A DNA stretch of 64,000 nucleotides from Nocardioides soli (lineage in GTDB: Bacteria > Actinomycetota > Actinomycetes > Propionibacteriales > Nocardioidaceae). The DNA lies in contig NZ_JACHWR010000002.1 of the NCBI RefSeq assembly GCF_014191495.1, forward strand, positions 1,612,001 to 1,676,000, read 5' to 3'. Positions 9,121-17,342 of the stretch are shown here, one piece after another. How positions within the stretch are numbered: position 1 is the stretch's first letter; every line of letters starts with the position of its first letter. The notes under the pieces are model-generated. The model had not been told where the DNA came from and did no database searches. It saw nothing but the letters and a program-made list of their open reading frames with translations. The position numbers and the translations under genes were made by a program.

Positions 9121-9140
9121 GCTTTATGCCCCGAGAACAA
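9121..9140. promoter_or_regulatory. Second copy of the dad-region palindromic element
   Basis: The arms CTTTATGC and GAACAATG flank a CG-rich centre. The core CCGAGAACA (9131-9139) matches the element at 6240-6256. It sits 34 bp upstream of pucR in the pucR-alr divergent region, a usual place for autoregulation and activation. Confidence 0.4.
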
Positions 9141-9213
9141 TGCACGCGCGCCGTTCTGTGCCCCTGGCCCAATCCCTCGGGCGGCCGGTCGGGCCATCCT
9201 GCTGACACCGACT

Positions 9214-9239
9214 CGAACCGGCCCGAACCGGCCCGAACC
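9214..9239 (+). repeat. Tandem 10-bp repeats upstream of alr
   Basis: The decamer CGAACCGGCC is repeated head to tail two and a half times, ending 10 nt before the alr start codon. It overlaps the leader just ahead of the AGGAGAG ribosome site. Ten-base phasing could present one face to a regulator. Confidence 0.6.
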
Positions 9240-9249
9240 AGGAGAGCAG

Positions 9250-10431
9250 ATGACGGACGCGCTCGTCGTACCGCCGCCGACGTCGCCCACGAGGGGTGAA
9301 CGGGCGCTGGCGTGGCGCGAGGTCGACCTCGACGCCGTGCGCCACAACGTCCGCCTGCTCGCCTCGGCCAGTGCGCCGGCCGAGCTGATGGTCGTGGTGA
9401 AGGCCGACGCCTACTCCCACGGCGCGCCCCAGGTCGCCCGCGCCGCGCTGGAGGCCGGTGCCACGCACCTCGGCGTCGCGATCCTCGAGGAGGCCTTCGC
9501 GCTGCGCCGGGCCGGCATCGAGTCGCGGCTGTTCGCCTGGCTGGCCGCGCCCCGGGCGCCGTACGCCGAGGCCATCGGACTCGACATCGAGGTCGCGGCC
9601 TACTCGGGCGCGCAGCTGGCGGAGATCGCCGCCGCGGCGCGGGCCATGAGGGTCCCGGCGCAGGTGCACCTCAAGGCCGAGACCGGGATGTGGCGCGGGG
9701 GAGCGGCGGACGAGTGGCCGGCGCTGGTCGCCCTGGCGCACCGCTACGAGCAGGAAGGTCTCGTGCGGGTGGTGGGGGTCTGGTCCCATCTGGCGTGCGC
9801 CGACGAGGTCGACCATCCGGCCACCGACGAGCAGCGCGACAGCTTCCTGCGCGCCGTCGAGGTGGCCGAGGCCGCCGGGCTGCGACCGAGGCTGCGGCAC
9901 CTGGCCAACTCGGCGGCGACCCTGACCCGCCCGGACCTGCGCTTCGACCTGGTGCGCTGCGGGCTCGCGGCGTACGGCGTGAACCCGCTCGTCGGGCAGC
10001 CGGCTCCGGTGGACCTCCGCCAGGCGATGACGGTCCGGGCCCGGGTCACCCACGTCAAGGACGCTCCCGCCGGCGCCGGCGTCTCCTACGGGCACACCTA
10101 CCGCACGTCCGCCGCGACCCGGCTCGCCCTGGTGCCGGTCGGGTACGCCGACGGCCTGCCCGTGCTCGCCGGCGGGGGAGGGACCGTAGGCGTCGCGGGC
10201 GCGTCCGCCGCGATCGCCGGCCGGGTGTGCATGGACCAGTTCGTGGTCGACCTGGGCGATCTGCCCGTCGCCCCCGGCGACCGGGTCACCCTGCTCGGCC
10301 CCGGCCACGACGGCGAGCCCACGGCGGAGCAGTGGTCCGCCGTGAGCGGCCGCAGCAGGTACGAGACGCTCACCGCGCTCGGTCGCGACCGGCTGCCGCC
10401 CGTCTACGTCGGCGAGCGCGCCGCCACCTGA
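9250..10431 (+). CDS. alr: Alanine racemase
   Basis: A PLP enzyme of fold type III that interconverts L- and D-alanine, 393 residues. The PLP lysine is Lys51 in VVKADAYSHG, and the second catalytic base is Tyr280 in GVSYGHTY; the late MDQFVVDLG segment is also typical. The ATG at 9250 has AGGAGAG at good spacing. Because dadA and a PucR regulator are adjacent, this copy is more likely catabolic (DadX-like, feeding D-alanine to DadA) than the cell-wall enzyme. It converges on the GntR gene with a 36-nt gap. Confidence 0.9.
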   Translation: MTDALVVPPPTSPTRGERALAWREVDLDAVRHNVRLLASASAPAELMVVVKADAYSHGAPQVARAALEAGATHLGVAILEEAFALRRAGIESRLFAWLAAPRAPYAEAIGLDIEVAAYSGAQLAEIAAAARAMRVPAQVHLKAETGMWRGGAADEWPALVALAHRYEQEGLVRVVGVWSHLACADEVDHPATDEQRDSFLRAVEVAEAAGLRPRLRHLANSAATLTRPDLRFDLVRCGLAAYGVNPLVGQPAPVDLRQAMTVRARVTHVKDAPAGAGVSYGHTYRTSAATRLALVPVGYADGLPVLAGGGGTVGVAGASAAIAGRVCMDQFVVDLGDLPVAPGDRVTLLGPGHDGEPTAEQWSAVSGRSRYETLTALGRDRLPPVYVGERAAT

Positions 10432-10467
10432 GCACGCCAACCGCTCAACAACTTCCAACGCACGACA

Positions 10468-11166
10468 CTAGTCGGGGAACACGGGGACCACGGGCGCCTG
10501 GTAGTCGGCACCGTCGCCCGTCGACTGCTGGATCAGCATCCGCAGCGTGCCGAGCAGGTGGTCCTGGGCTGCCCGGGCCGCGCCCGCGCCATCGGCGTCG
10601 AGTACGGCAGCGTAGATGCGCTCGTGAACCGCGAGGATGTCCGCGAGCGTTCGCGTCTTCGTGGTCGACAGCCCGAGAGAGTGCATCTGCGACCGCACCT
10701 TCGCCACCGCGTCGACCACCCTCGAGTTGTCGGCCGCGCGGAGGATCGTCTCGTGAAACGTGAAGTCGTGCTTCTGGAACAGCTTCTCGTTGCCCGCCTC
10801 GCACGCGGCGCGCATGCCGTCGAAGGCAGCGGTGAACGTCTCCTTCTGCTCGTCGGACATGTGCGTGGCGGCCAGATAGGCGGCGGGAGCCTCGAGGAGG
10901 AGACGGAGCGTGTAGATCTCTTCGATGTCCTTGGTCGACAGCTGGAGGATCCGTACGCCGCGACTTCGCTCGAACCGCACCATGCCGTTGCTCGCGAGCT
11001 GCAACAGCGCTTCGCGCACTGGCGTCCGAGACACGCCGAGCTGATTCGACAGCTCGACCACGGAGTGCAGAGATCCCGGGGCGAGCTCGCCGCCGCGGAT
11101 GGCGTCGCGAAGCTGCTCGAAGACGCGCTCGGTCAGCGAGGCGTGGTCGATGACCAGTGGCTTCAC
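10468..11166 (-). CDS. GntR-family (FadR-type) regulator of the catabolic island
   Basis: A 232-residue regulator: winged helix at about 10-75 (FEQLRDAIRGGELAPGS, then LGVSRTPVREALLQLASNGMV) followed by an all-helical FCD ligand domain with the metal-binding pattern around DFTFHETILRAADN. The GTG at 11166 is chosen because GAGAGGA lies 8 nt upstream; the longer open frame has no domain. It is the last gene of the four-gene leftward operon and the only regulator in the island, so it probably controls the palindrome at 14851-14878. FCD ligands are often small carboxylic acids, fitting a pathway intermediate as inducer. Confidence 0.9.
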   Translation of the reverse strand: MKPLVIDHASLTERVFEQLRDAIRGGELAPGSLHSVVELSNQLGVSRTPVREALLQLASNGMVRFERSRGVRILQLSTKDIEEIYTLRLLLEAPAAYLAATHMSDEQKETFTAAFDGMRAACEAGNEKLFQKHDFTFHETILRAADNSRVVDAVAKVRSQMHSLGLSTTKTRTLADILAVHERIYAAVLDADGAGAARAAQDHLLGTLRMLIQQSTGDGADYQAPVVPVFPD

Positions 11167-11218
11167 GGTGCGATTCCTCTCGGTGGCAAGGCCGGGGTGC
11201 TCATCATTAGCGCCCCGC

Positions 11219-12913
11219 TCACAGGAACGACAAGTCAGCACCCTGACTTGCCGGCAGAACTGTCTCGGCGTACAAGCGGCGCCACCCACGTTCCGGGAGT
11301 GGAGGCGGGCTGTACTCACCGAGTCGGCGCTGCACCTCATCTTCCTCCACGAGGAGGTCCAGGCGTCGGTTTTCCACGTCCAGACGCACCAGGTCCCCGT
11401 TGCGGACCACTGCGAGAGGACCACTGGCGGCCGCCTCGGGGTCGCAGTGCAGGACGACGGTGCCGTACGACGTGCCGCTCATGCGTGCGTCGGAGACCCG
11501 GACCATGTCGCGGACTCCCTGGCGTGCGAGCTTCTTCGGGATGGGCAGGGCGCCGGCCTCCGGCATGCCCGCCGCCCGGGGGCCTGCGGAGCGCAGCACC
11601 AGCACGTGGTCGGGCGTGACATCGAGGTCGGGGTCGTCCAGCACCGCAGCGATGTCCTGGTCGGCTTCCAGGACGAGCGCCGGCCCGGTGTGCTGGAGAA
11701 GTCGCGGGCTGGCCGCCGACGTCTTGATCACCGCGCCGTTCGGAGCCAGCGTTCCGCGGACGACCGCGAGTGCCCCGGCGGGACCCAGGGGGCGGTCCAG
11801 CGGAAGGATCGTGGTCTGCCAGTCCTGTCGTTCGGGGACGTCCCCGAGCAACTCGCTCAACGGCTGCCCCGCGATCCCCCGGGTAGCGGTATCGAGCTCC
11901 GGCTCCAGGACCTTGAGCAGCGCCGGCAGGCCGCCGGAGTGATGGAAGTCCTGCAGGTACTGGCTGCCCGAGGGCTTGCAGTCCACCAGCAGCGGCACCT
12001 TCGCGCCGATCGTGTCGAAGTCGGCCAGCTCGAGCTCCACGCCGGCCCGGCGTGCCACGGCGAGCAGGTGAACGAGTGCGTTCGTGGAGCCACCGAGTGC
12101 GGCGAGCACCTTGATCGCGTTGTCGAAGGCCGCCCGGGTGAGCACCTCGCGTGGCAGCGGGGCACCCTCACGGGCCATCGAGACCGCCCGTCGGCCGGTG
12201 GCGGTTCCATGCCGCAGTCGCTCACCGGTGGCGGCTCCGGGCGTTGCTCCGCCCGGCAGCATCATCCCCAGCGTCTCGGTCATGCAGGCCATCGTCGAGG
12301 CCGTGCCCATGACCGCGCAGGTGCCGGCGGTCGTGACCAGCTCTCCCCGAGCCTCGGCGATCTCCGCCGCGTCCAGCTCCCCGGCGCGGTGGCCGGCCCA
12401 CAGGCGGCGGCAGTCGGTGCACGCGCCCATGCGCTCGCCTCGCCACTGGCCGGTCATCATCGGCCCGACCACTTCGAGAAGAACGGGCTTGTCGGAGGAC
12501 GCGGCCGCCATCAGCTGAGCGGGGACCGTCTTGTCGCAGCCTCCGAGCAGCACCGCCGCGTCCATGGGCAGTGCTTGGATCATCTCCTCGGTGTCCATCG
12601 CCATCAGGTTCCGGTAGAGCATCGAGGTCGGCGAGGTGAGGATCTCTCCGAGCGAGACCGTCGGGAACGTCAGCGGCAGGCCGCCGGCCTCCAGGACACC
12701 CCGCTTCACCGCGTCGACCAGTGCGGGCATGTCGCGGTGGCAGGTGTTGTAGCTCGACGTGGTGACGGCGATTCCGATGATCGGCCGATCGAGGTCGACG
12801 TCGTCGTATCCACTCGAAGCCAGGAACGCGCGCCGCAGGAACCGGCTGAAGTCCTCGTCTCCATAGGAGGTGCGACTCGCGTCGATCGCCGAGGTGGCGG
12901 GATTGTCGGGCAT
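11219..12913 (-). CDS. IlvD/Edd-family dehydratase, sugar-acid type
   Basis: A 564-residue Fe-S dehydratase. The three cluster ligands are Cys58 (NTCHR), Cys126 (GGCDKTVPA) and Cys199 (AGTCAVMGTA). The spacing is that of [2Fe-2S] pentonate dehydratases such as L-arabonate or D-xylonate dehydratase. Such enzymes remove water from a 2,3-dihydroxy acid to give a 2-oxo-3-deoxy acid. A role as the housekeeping IlvD is unlikely because it sits in a catabolic operon with a GntR regulator, a cyclase-family hydrolase and an amidase. The exact acid is unknown. An 8-bp inverted repeat lies in its last 11 codons. Confidence 0.88.
   Translation of the reverse strand: MPDNPATSAIDASRTSYGDEDFSRFLRRAFLASSGYDDVDLDRPIIGIAVTTSSYNTCHRDMPALVDAVKRGVLEAGGLPLTFPTVSLGEILTSPTSMLYRNLMAMDTEEMIQALPMDAAVLLGGCDKTVPAQLMAAASSDKPVLLEVVGPMMTGQWRGERMGACTDCRRLWAGHRAGELDAAEIAEARGELVTTAGTCAVMGTASTMACMTETLGMMLPGGATPGAATGERLRHGTATGRRAVSMAREGAPLPREVLTRAAFDNAIKVLAALGGSTNALVHLLAVARRAGVELELADFDTIGAKVPLLVDCKPSGSQYLQDFHHSGGLPALLKVLEPELDTATRGIAGQPLSELLGDVPERQDWQTTILPLDRPLGPAGALAVVRGTLAPNGAVIKTSAASPRLLQHTGPALVLEADQDIAAVLDDPDLDVTPDHVLVLRSAGPRAAGMPEAGALPIPKKLARQGVRDMVRVSDARMSGTSYGTVVLHCDPEAAASGPLAVVRNGDLVRLDVENRRLDLLVEEDEVQRRLGEYSPPPLPERGWRRLYAETVLPASQGADLSFL
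11231..11250. promoter_or_regulatory. Perfect inverted repeat 65 nt upstream of the GntR gene
   Basis: CAAGTCAG and CTGACTTG separated by 4 bp, within the 3' end of the dehydratase gene. It could be an internal operator for gntR autoregulation or an mRNA processing hairpin. Confidence 0.4.
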
Positions 12914-12951
12914 GGGTGGCTCGTTTCTCGTCGGGGTGGCTTCGGGAGGCG

Positions 12952-13926
12952 TCAGGCCGTGAAGGGCATGGCAAGGGGGCGCATCGGGGCGCCGGTGGCG
13001 CCCCGGATCTTCAGGCAGGCTCCGACGAAGGCGAACTCGAACAGCCCGTCCGCGGACAGCTGCTGGCAGTCGACCAGCTCCATCATGGGTACGCCGGCCT
13101 CGCCCAGCAGGTAGGTGTGCACCACCTGCCAGTTCTCCTCGTCATCTGCCGGCATCTGCTCCAGCGCCGAGTTGTCGCCACCGATCACCGAGGCTCCGGC
13201 CTCGGCCAGCCAGCGCGCGCCCTCGAGGTTGAGTCCGGGGCTGTTGTCGATGTAGCGCGTCGGGTCCGGCCACTGCGACATTCGTCCGGTGCGGACCAGG
13301 GCGATGTCTCCCGGGTTGAACGTCACGCCCTGACGCTGCAGGCAGCCCTGGAGGTCGGCAGCGCCGATCCCGTAGTTGTCCGGCAGCATCTCGACCGCGT
13401 GCAGCGCGGCCACGTCGAAGAGGACGCCCCGGCCGATGATGGGCGGCACCTTGTCCGCGCCGCACTTGAGCCAGTGCCGTGAGCTGAGGTGCTGCTCGGC
13501 GGAGAAGCCGTTCCAGATCTCGCCGCGATAGCCGAAGTGGTTCAGCGTGTCGATGTGCGTCCCGGTGTGTGTATACATCGACATCGCGTCCCCTGAGTAC
13601 GCCACCAGCTCGTTCTGCACCCGACCGGCCCCGGTGAGGTCGTCGAGCACCGTGCCCCCGGGGGTGTGCGTCATCCACTGCTGGAAGGGCGGGTCGCCCG
13701 CCTTGGTCCAGGACGGCATGCCCATGAACAGGTCGACGGAGAGGTCGATCGCCGCGCCCGCGTCGGCGCGGGCGACGGCGCGTCGTGCCGCCTCGGGCGA
13801 CAGCAGGTTGAGCATCCCGATCTCGTCATCTGCGCCGAACGGGGACCTCGTCACCTCCCGGAACCGGGCCGCGTGAGCTGCGATCTTCTTCCGAACCTCG
13901 TCGGTGATGATCTCGGGTCCACACAT
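12952..13926 (-). CDS. Cyclase-family metal hydrolase (kynurenine formamidase fold), long form
   Basis: A 324-residue member of the cyclase superfamily (PF04199 type). The metal-binding motif HTGTHIDTLNHF puts His120, His124, Asp126 and His130 in place; a late conserved acidic/His region is VVHTYLLGEAGVPMMELVD. Known relatives open formamide, lactam, lactone or isatin-like rings (kynurenine formamidase, isatin hydrolase), but those are about 210-270 residues. This one belongs to the longer, mostly uncharacterised branch. AAAGG lies 8 nt before the ATG. It is in an operon with the nitrilase (16-nt gap) and the dehydratase (38-nt gap), so it likely opens a cyclic intermediate. Confidence 0.85.
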   Translation of the reverse strand: MCGPEIITDEVRKKIAAHAARFREVTRSPFGADDEIGMLNLLSPEAARRAVARADAGAAIDLSVDLFMGMPSWTKAGDPPFQQWMTHTPGGTVLDDLTGAGRVQNELVAYSGDAMSMYTHTGTHIDTLNHFGYRGEIWNGFSAEQHLSSRHWLKCGADKVPPIIGRGVLFDVAALHAVEMLPDNYGIGAADLQGCLQRQGVTFNPGDIALVRTGRMSQWPDPTRYIDNSPGLNLEGARWLAEAGASVIGGDNSALEQMPADDEENWQVVHTYLLGEAGVPMMELVDCQQLSADGLFEFAFVGACLKIRGATGAPMRPLAMPFTA

Positions 13927-13942
13927 GGGGTCTGCCTTTCGC

Positions 13943-14797
13943 CTAGTTCTCGGGGGTCTGGGTGAGCACGCCGTACAGCTCCGGTCTGCGCTGCTCGAAG
14001 GGCGCCAGCTCGTACTCGCCGGGGAGGAACACCAGCCGCTTGTCGCGCGCCGCCGTCAGGTCGACGGTCGTCGCGAACACGCCTTCGGAACGATCGGCGC
14101 GGACCAGGACCTCCCCGCTCGGAGCGACGATCTGGCTGCCCCCGAGGTAGGCGGTCCCGTTCTCCACGTCGCCTCGGTCGGCGACCGCGAGGTACACGAG
14201 GTTCTCCGCGGCCCGGACGCGCGTGAAGTGCTCAGCAAGGAGGTGTGCCGAGCTCGGCCAGGCGGTCGGCATCGCGATGATGTCGGCGCCGTCGAGCGCG
14301 AGCACACGCGCCGACTCGGGGAAGCGGAGATCGAAGCAGATCATCAGGCCGACGCGCCCGATCCTCGTGTCGAACACCCGGGGACCGCGATCCGTCCCCG
14401 CGGCCACGAACCGGTCCGCCCCCAGGTGGGGCAGATGCTGCTTCCGGTAGTGGCCGACGACTCCTCGCCCGTCGACCAGAGCCGCCGAGTTGTAGACGCG
14501 ATCACCGTCGCGCTCGAGGAAGCCCACCGTGGCCAGGACGCCGCTCCGGCGGCAGGCGTCGACGAGACCCGCCATGCGGGGATCGGTGAGCCCGATCGCC
14601 GCCGCGGCGGTGGCGCGCGGGTCGTCGAACAGGTAGCCGGTCAGATGGCATTCGGGGAAGACGACCAGATCGTGACCGAGGCGGCCCGCGGCGCTGATCT
14701 GCTCGAGGGTCGCCTCGAAGTTGCGGTCGAGCGCGCCCGCCGTCGCGCCCACCTGGGCGACGGCGACTCTCGCCGGAGCGGGCGGGTCTGGGTGCAC
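13943..14797 (-). CDS. Carbon-nitrogen hydrolase (nitrilase superfamily amidase)
   Basis: A 284-residue cytoplasmic amidase with the complete Glu-Lys-Cys triad: Glu49 (VFPECHLTGY), Lys119 (YRKQHLP) and Cys154 (MICFDLRFPE). The pattern fits aliphatic/omega-amidases and N-carbamoyl amidases rather than true nitrilases. The GTG at 14797 is chosen because AAGGAGA is 5-6 nt upstream; a longer frame reaches an ATG at 14845 that lies at the edge of the operator palindrome. It is the first gene of the leftward operon. A plausible job is releasing ammonia from an amide or carbamoyl group of the imported substrate. Confidence 0.88.
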   Translation of the reverse strand: MHPDPPAPARVAVAQVGATAGALDRNFEATLEQISAAGRLGHDLVVFPECHLTGYLFDDPRATAAAAIGLTDPRMAGLVDACRRSGVLATVGFLERDGDRVYNSAALVDGRGVVGHYRKQHLPHLGADRFVAAGTDRGPRVFDTRIGRVGLMICFDLRFPESARVLALDGADIIAMPTAWPSSAHLLAEHFTRVRAAENLVYLAVADRGDVENGTAYLGGSQIVAPSGEVLVRADRSEGVFATTVDLTAARDKRLVFLPGEYELAPFEQRRPELYGVLTQTPEN

Positions 14798-15138
14798 GGG
14801 GTCTCCTTGCGGCGTCTGATCAGAAGGCACGACGACATTATGCATGCACTATTGACATGCTGCATGCAGCATGTCAATGTTCGGCGCGTGCCCAGTCACG
14901 GCGCTGCCGGAGCGATAGCGCTCGGTCGCAGCGGGGCGAGGCTCGCAGGCCGTGTCGTCACCGACCTAGGTCGCCGGCCGCCCCTGTCAGAGGAAGCGCC
15001 GGCGATGCGCCCACAGTCCGAACGGAGCGATATGAAGGATTGCGCCACCACCCCCCGGCTCGATGCCGGTCCCTGGTCGACGGCGGGAACGTCGCCACCG
15101 GTCCGGGACGGCGGCCGCGCCGTCGGACGGTGCCGGCG
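14798..15138. promoter_or_regulatory. Divergent control region of the catabolic island
   Basis: This 341-bp gap separates the leftward hydrolase operon from the rightward transport operon. It holds the 28-bp palindrome at 14851-14878, an extra TGCATGCA at 14841-14848, and a possible 36-codon ORF from 15032. TTGACA hexamers at both palindrome ends look like back-to-back -35 elements. Nothing else is recognised. Confidence 0.7.
14851..14878. promoter_or_regulatory. 28-bp perfect palindrome, candidate GntR operator
   Basis: Both halves (14851-14864 and 14865-14878) are exact reverse complements, centred on TGCATGCA. Each end carries TTGACA pointing outward, so one bound dimer would cover the -35 boxes of both divergent operons. 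The sequence differs from the FadR and PdhR consensus, so the pairing with the local GntR protein is by position only. Confidence 0.75.
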
Positions 15139-15142
15139 ATGA
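15032..15142 (+). CDS. Possible 36-residue leader ORF coupled to the permease gene
   Basis: An ATG preceded by GGAG opens a 36-codon frame whose TGA overlaps the permease ATG in an ATGA arrangement (15139-15142). The peptide is basic and Pro/Gly-rich, with no known domain. It may serve only for translational coupling, or be chance. Confidence 0.3.
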   Translation: MKDCATTPRLDAGPWSTAGTSPPVRDGGRAVGRCRR

Positions 15143-16167
15143 TCCGCGCTCCTCGGGCGATGCGATTCGCCTGGATCGGCGTCGCCACGGTCCTGCTGTT
15201 CGTGATGAGCCCGCTGATCGCGCCCGGCAGTCTCGACTCGGGCGCGCTGGCCGGCATGGTGCCCTTCGCCGCCGCCCTCGCCCTGATCGCGGTCGGCCAG
15301 ACGCTGGTGCTCGCGCAGGGTGGCATCGACCTCTCGGTCCCCGCGATCGTGGGTCTGGCCGCAGTGGTGGTCACGAAGTTCGCCGACGGAGACGATGCCA
15401 AGCTTCCGCTGGCCATGGTGCTGACTCTCGTGGTCGCCGCGGCCTTCGGCCTGGTCAACGGACTCGCGACCACGAAGCTGAACATCACGCCGTTCGTCGT
15501 CACGCTCGCCACGAACTCCGCCGGGCTCGGCGTGATCTACATCGTCTCGAACGAGTTCCCCACGCCCGCGGCGCCGGCCCTCACGACCTTCATGTCGGCA
15601 CAGTGGATCGGTGTGCCCACGCCGGCGTTCGTCGCCGTCGCGGTGGTCGCGGTCGCCCATGTGCTGCTGAAGAGGACGACCCGGGGCCGGGTCTTCCTGA
15701 TGGTCGGGGCCAACCGCACCGCCGCCGCGACGATGGGCATCCGGACCGATCGCTACGTCGTCGGCGCCTACGTGCTTGCGGCGGTCTGCTACGCGGTCGG
15801 AGCGATCATCCTCGCCGGCTGGGTCCGGACCCCGACGTTGTTCATCGGCGACCAGTACCTGCTGCCCAGCATCGCGGCGACCGTGTTGGGCGGGACCGCG
15901 ATGACAGGCGGGATCGCCAGCGTGCTGTCCAGCTCGATCGGCGCGGTCTTCCTGACGCAGCTGTCCCAGGTGGTGCTCGCGGCGGGCGCCTCCACGGCCG
16001 GGCAGCGGCTCGTCGAGGCGCTGGTCCTGGCGGCCGGCATCGCTGTTCAACGCCTGCGCCTGCCCCGTGCGCTGACTCCGGCAGGCCGGACGCGGCGGCA
16101 AGAAGCTCGAGACGCCGTTTCAGAGAGAGAACCGAGAGAGGAACTGACGAACCATGTCAAGTTGTAG
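15139..16167 (+). CDS. ABC sugar-type transporter permease (RbsC-like)
   Basis: A 342-residue polytopic membrane protein of the BPD_transp_2 family, with about ten hydrophobic helices and the conserved GQTLVLAQGGIDLSVPAIVGLAA stretch that marks RbsC/XylH-type permeases. It supplies one transmembrane subunit; the second is fused to the ATPase downstream (17343-19856), so the pore is probably a heterodimer. The ATG at 15139 is the best start before the first helix, with a weak GGACGG upstream. The last 14 nt overlap the binding-protein gene, indicating coupled translation. Confidence 0.88.
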   Translation: MIRAPRAMRFAWIGVATVLLFVMSPLIAPGSLDSGALAGMVPFAAALALIAVGQTLVLAQGGIDLSVPAIVGLAAVVVTKFADGDDAKLPLAMVLTLVVAAAFGLVNGLATTKLNITPFVVTLATNSAGLGVIYIVSNEFPTPAAPALTTFMSAQWIGVPTPAFVAVAVVAVAHVLLKRTTRGRVFLMVGANRTAAATMGIRTDRYVVGAYVLAAVCYAVGAIILAGWVRTPTLFIGDQYLLPSIAATVLGGTAMTGGIASVLSSSIGAVFLTQLSQVVLAAGASTAGQRLVEALVLAAGIAVQRLRLPRALTPAGRTRRQEARDAVSEREPREELTNHVKL

Positions 16168-17314
16168 GCAGAACCCCGTGCGGAAAGCGGCCATCGGCCT
16201 CTCGGTCTCCGCCGTACTGATCGCCATGTCGGCATGCAGCGTGGCTCCGCCCGATGCCTCGGAGACGAAGACGGGGTCGGAGCAGAAGCTGACCACCGGC
16301 GACACCAGTCAGCTGAAGGAGATCACTGACTTCTGTGGCGACAAGCCGATGAAGGTGGCGCTCGCGGACGGCCAGGGCGGGAACGCATGGCGGAAGGTGA
16401 CGCGTGCGGAGTTCGAGGACGAAGCAAGTCGGTGCGACAACATCGAGGTGCTGCCCTACGCGGACGGACAGAACAACCCGCAGAAGGCGATCAGCGACGT
16501 CAACGCTCTCGTGGCGCAGGGCGTGAACGGTCTCGTGGTGTTTCCCGACTCAGGGCCAGCCATGCTCCCGACCTTCCGCACGGCGTTCAAGGCCGGCGTG
16601 TCGGTCGTTCCCTACACGTCGAACCCCGGAGGCACCCCCGGCGTCGACTACACGACCTTCGTCAGCAACAACACCGCGGCGGAAGGGGGGATCTGGGCGG
16701 CCTGGATGTGTCAGACCCTGCAGCCGGAGGGCGGCAACATCGTCTTCCTCGGCGGCACGCCGGGCAATACCCAGAGCCTCACGGAGCTCGAGGCCGTCGA
16801 GGAGGAGATGGCGTCGAACTCGGACTGCAGCAACGTCAAGCTGCTGAACAAGTCCGGGCAGCCCTACGACACCAACTGGGAGCCCACGCAGGGGCAGAAG
16901 GTCGTCGCCGGACTCCTGACGCAGTACCAGCAGATCGACGGGATCATCAGCGACTCCTCCCAGGTGGTGGTCGCGGGACTCCGGGCGGTCAAGGCAGCGA
17001 AGCGGTCCACCCCGGCCATCGCCACGGTCGACCTGAACGAACTGTCCTGTCTCTGGGAGACCTACGACAAGGCCGGTGACGCCTTCCCGATGATGTCGAT
17101 CGACGGCCGTCCGTGGCTGGTCAGGATCGCCCTGCGCAAGGCGGTCGCGGACTTCCAGGGCATCGACAACGACGAGCCGAACATCGTGACGGTACCGATC
17201 TTCGAGGACACGACCGACGACTCGAAGCCGGTCCGGTGCGAGCCCAGCCTGCCGCCGGAGGCCTCGGTCTCGTCGACCCTGAAGCCGGAGCAGCTGCAGA
17301 AGGTCTTCAACTAG
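16154..17314 (+). CDS. ABC transporter substrate-binding lipoprotein (type 1 periplasmic-binding fold)
   Basis: A 386-residue exported lipoprotein. The signal peptide is basic, then hydrophobic, and ends in the lipobox IAMSAC, with Cys28 as the lipidated residue. The mature protein has the type 1 periplasmic-binding fold of the ribose/rhamnose group: KVALADGQGGNAW near the start, LVAQGVNGLVVFPDSG, NTAAEGG, and the hinge segment IDGIISDSSQVVVAGLRAV. Six further cysteines could form disulfides outside the cell. It delivers the island's substrate to the RbsC-like pore. The ligand cannot be read from sequence; the family binds sugars, AI-2-like furanosyl compounds and occasionally nucleosides. 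Confidence 0.88.
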   Translation: MSSCRQNPVRKAAIGLSVSAVLIAMSACSVAPPDASETKTGSEQKLTTGDTSQLKEITDFCGDKPMKVALADGQGGNAWRKVTRAEFEDEASRCDNIEVLPYADGQNNPQKAISDVNALVAQGVNGLVVFPDSGPAMLPTFRTAFKAGVSVVPYTSNPGGTPGVDYTTFVSNNTAAEGGIWAAWMCQTLQPEGGNIVFLGGTPGNTQSLTELEAVEEEMASNSDCSNVKLLNKSGQPYDTNWEPTQGQKVVAGLLTQYQQIDGIISDSSQVVVAGLRAVKAAKRSTPAIATVDLNELSCLWETYDKAGDAFPMMSIDGRPWLVRIALRKAVADFQGIDNDEPNIVTVPIFEDTTDDSKPVRCEPSLPPEASVSSTLKPEQLQKVFN

Positions 17315-17342
17315 CCGCCCGTACGACCCTCAGGAGGACTGA

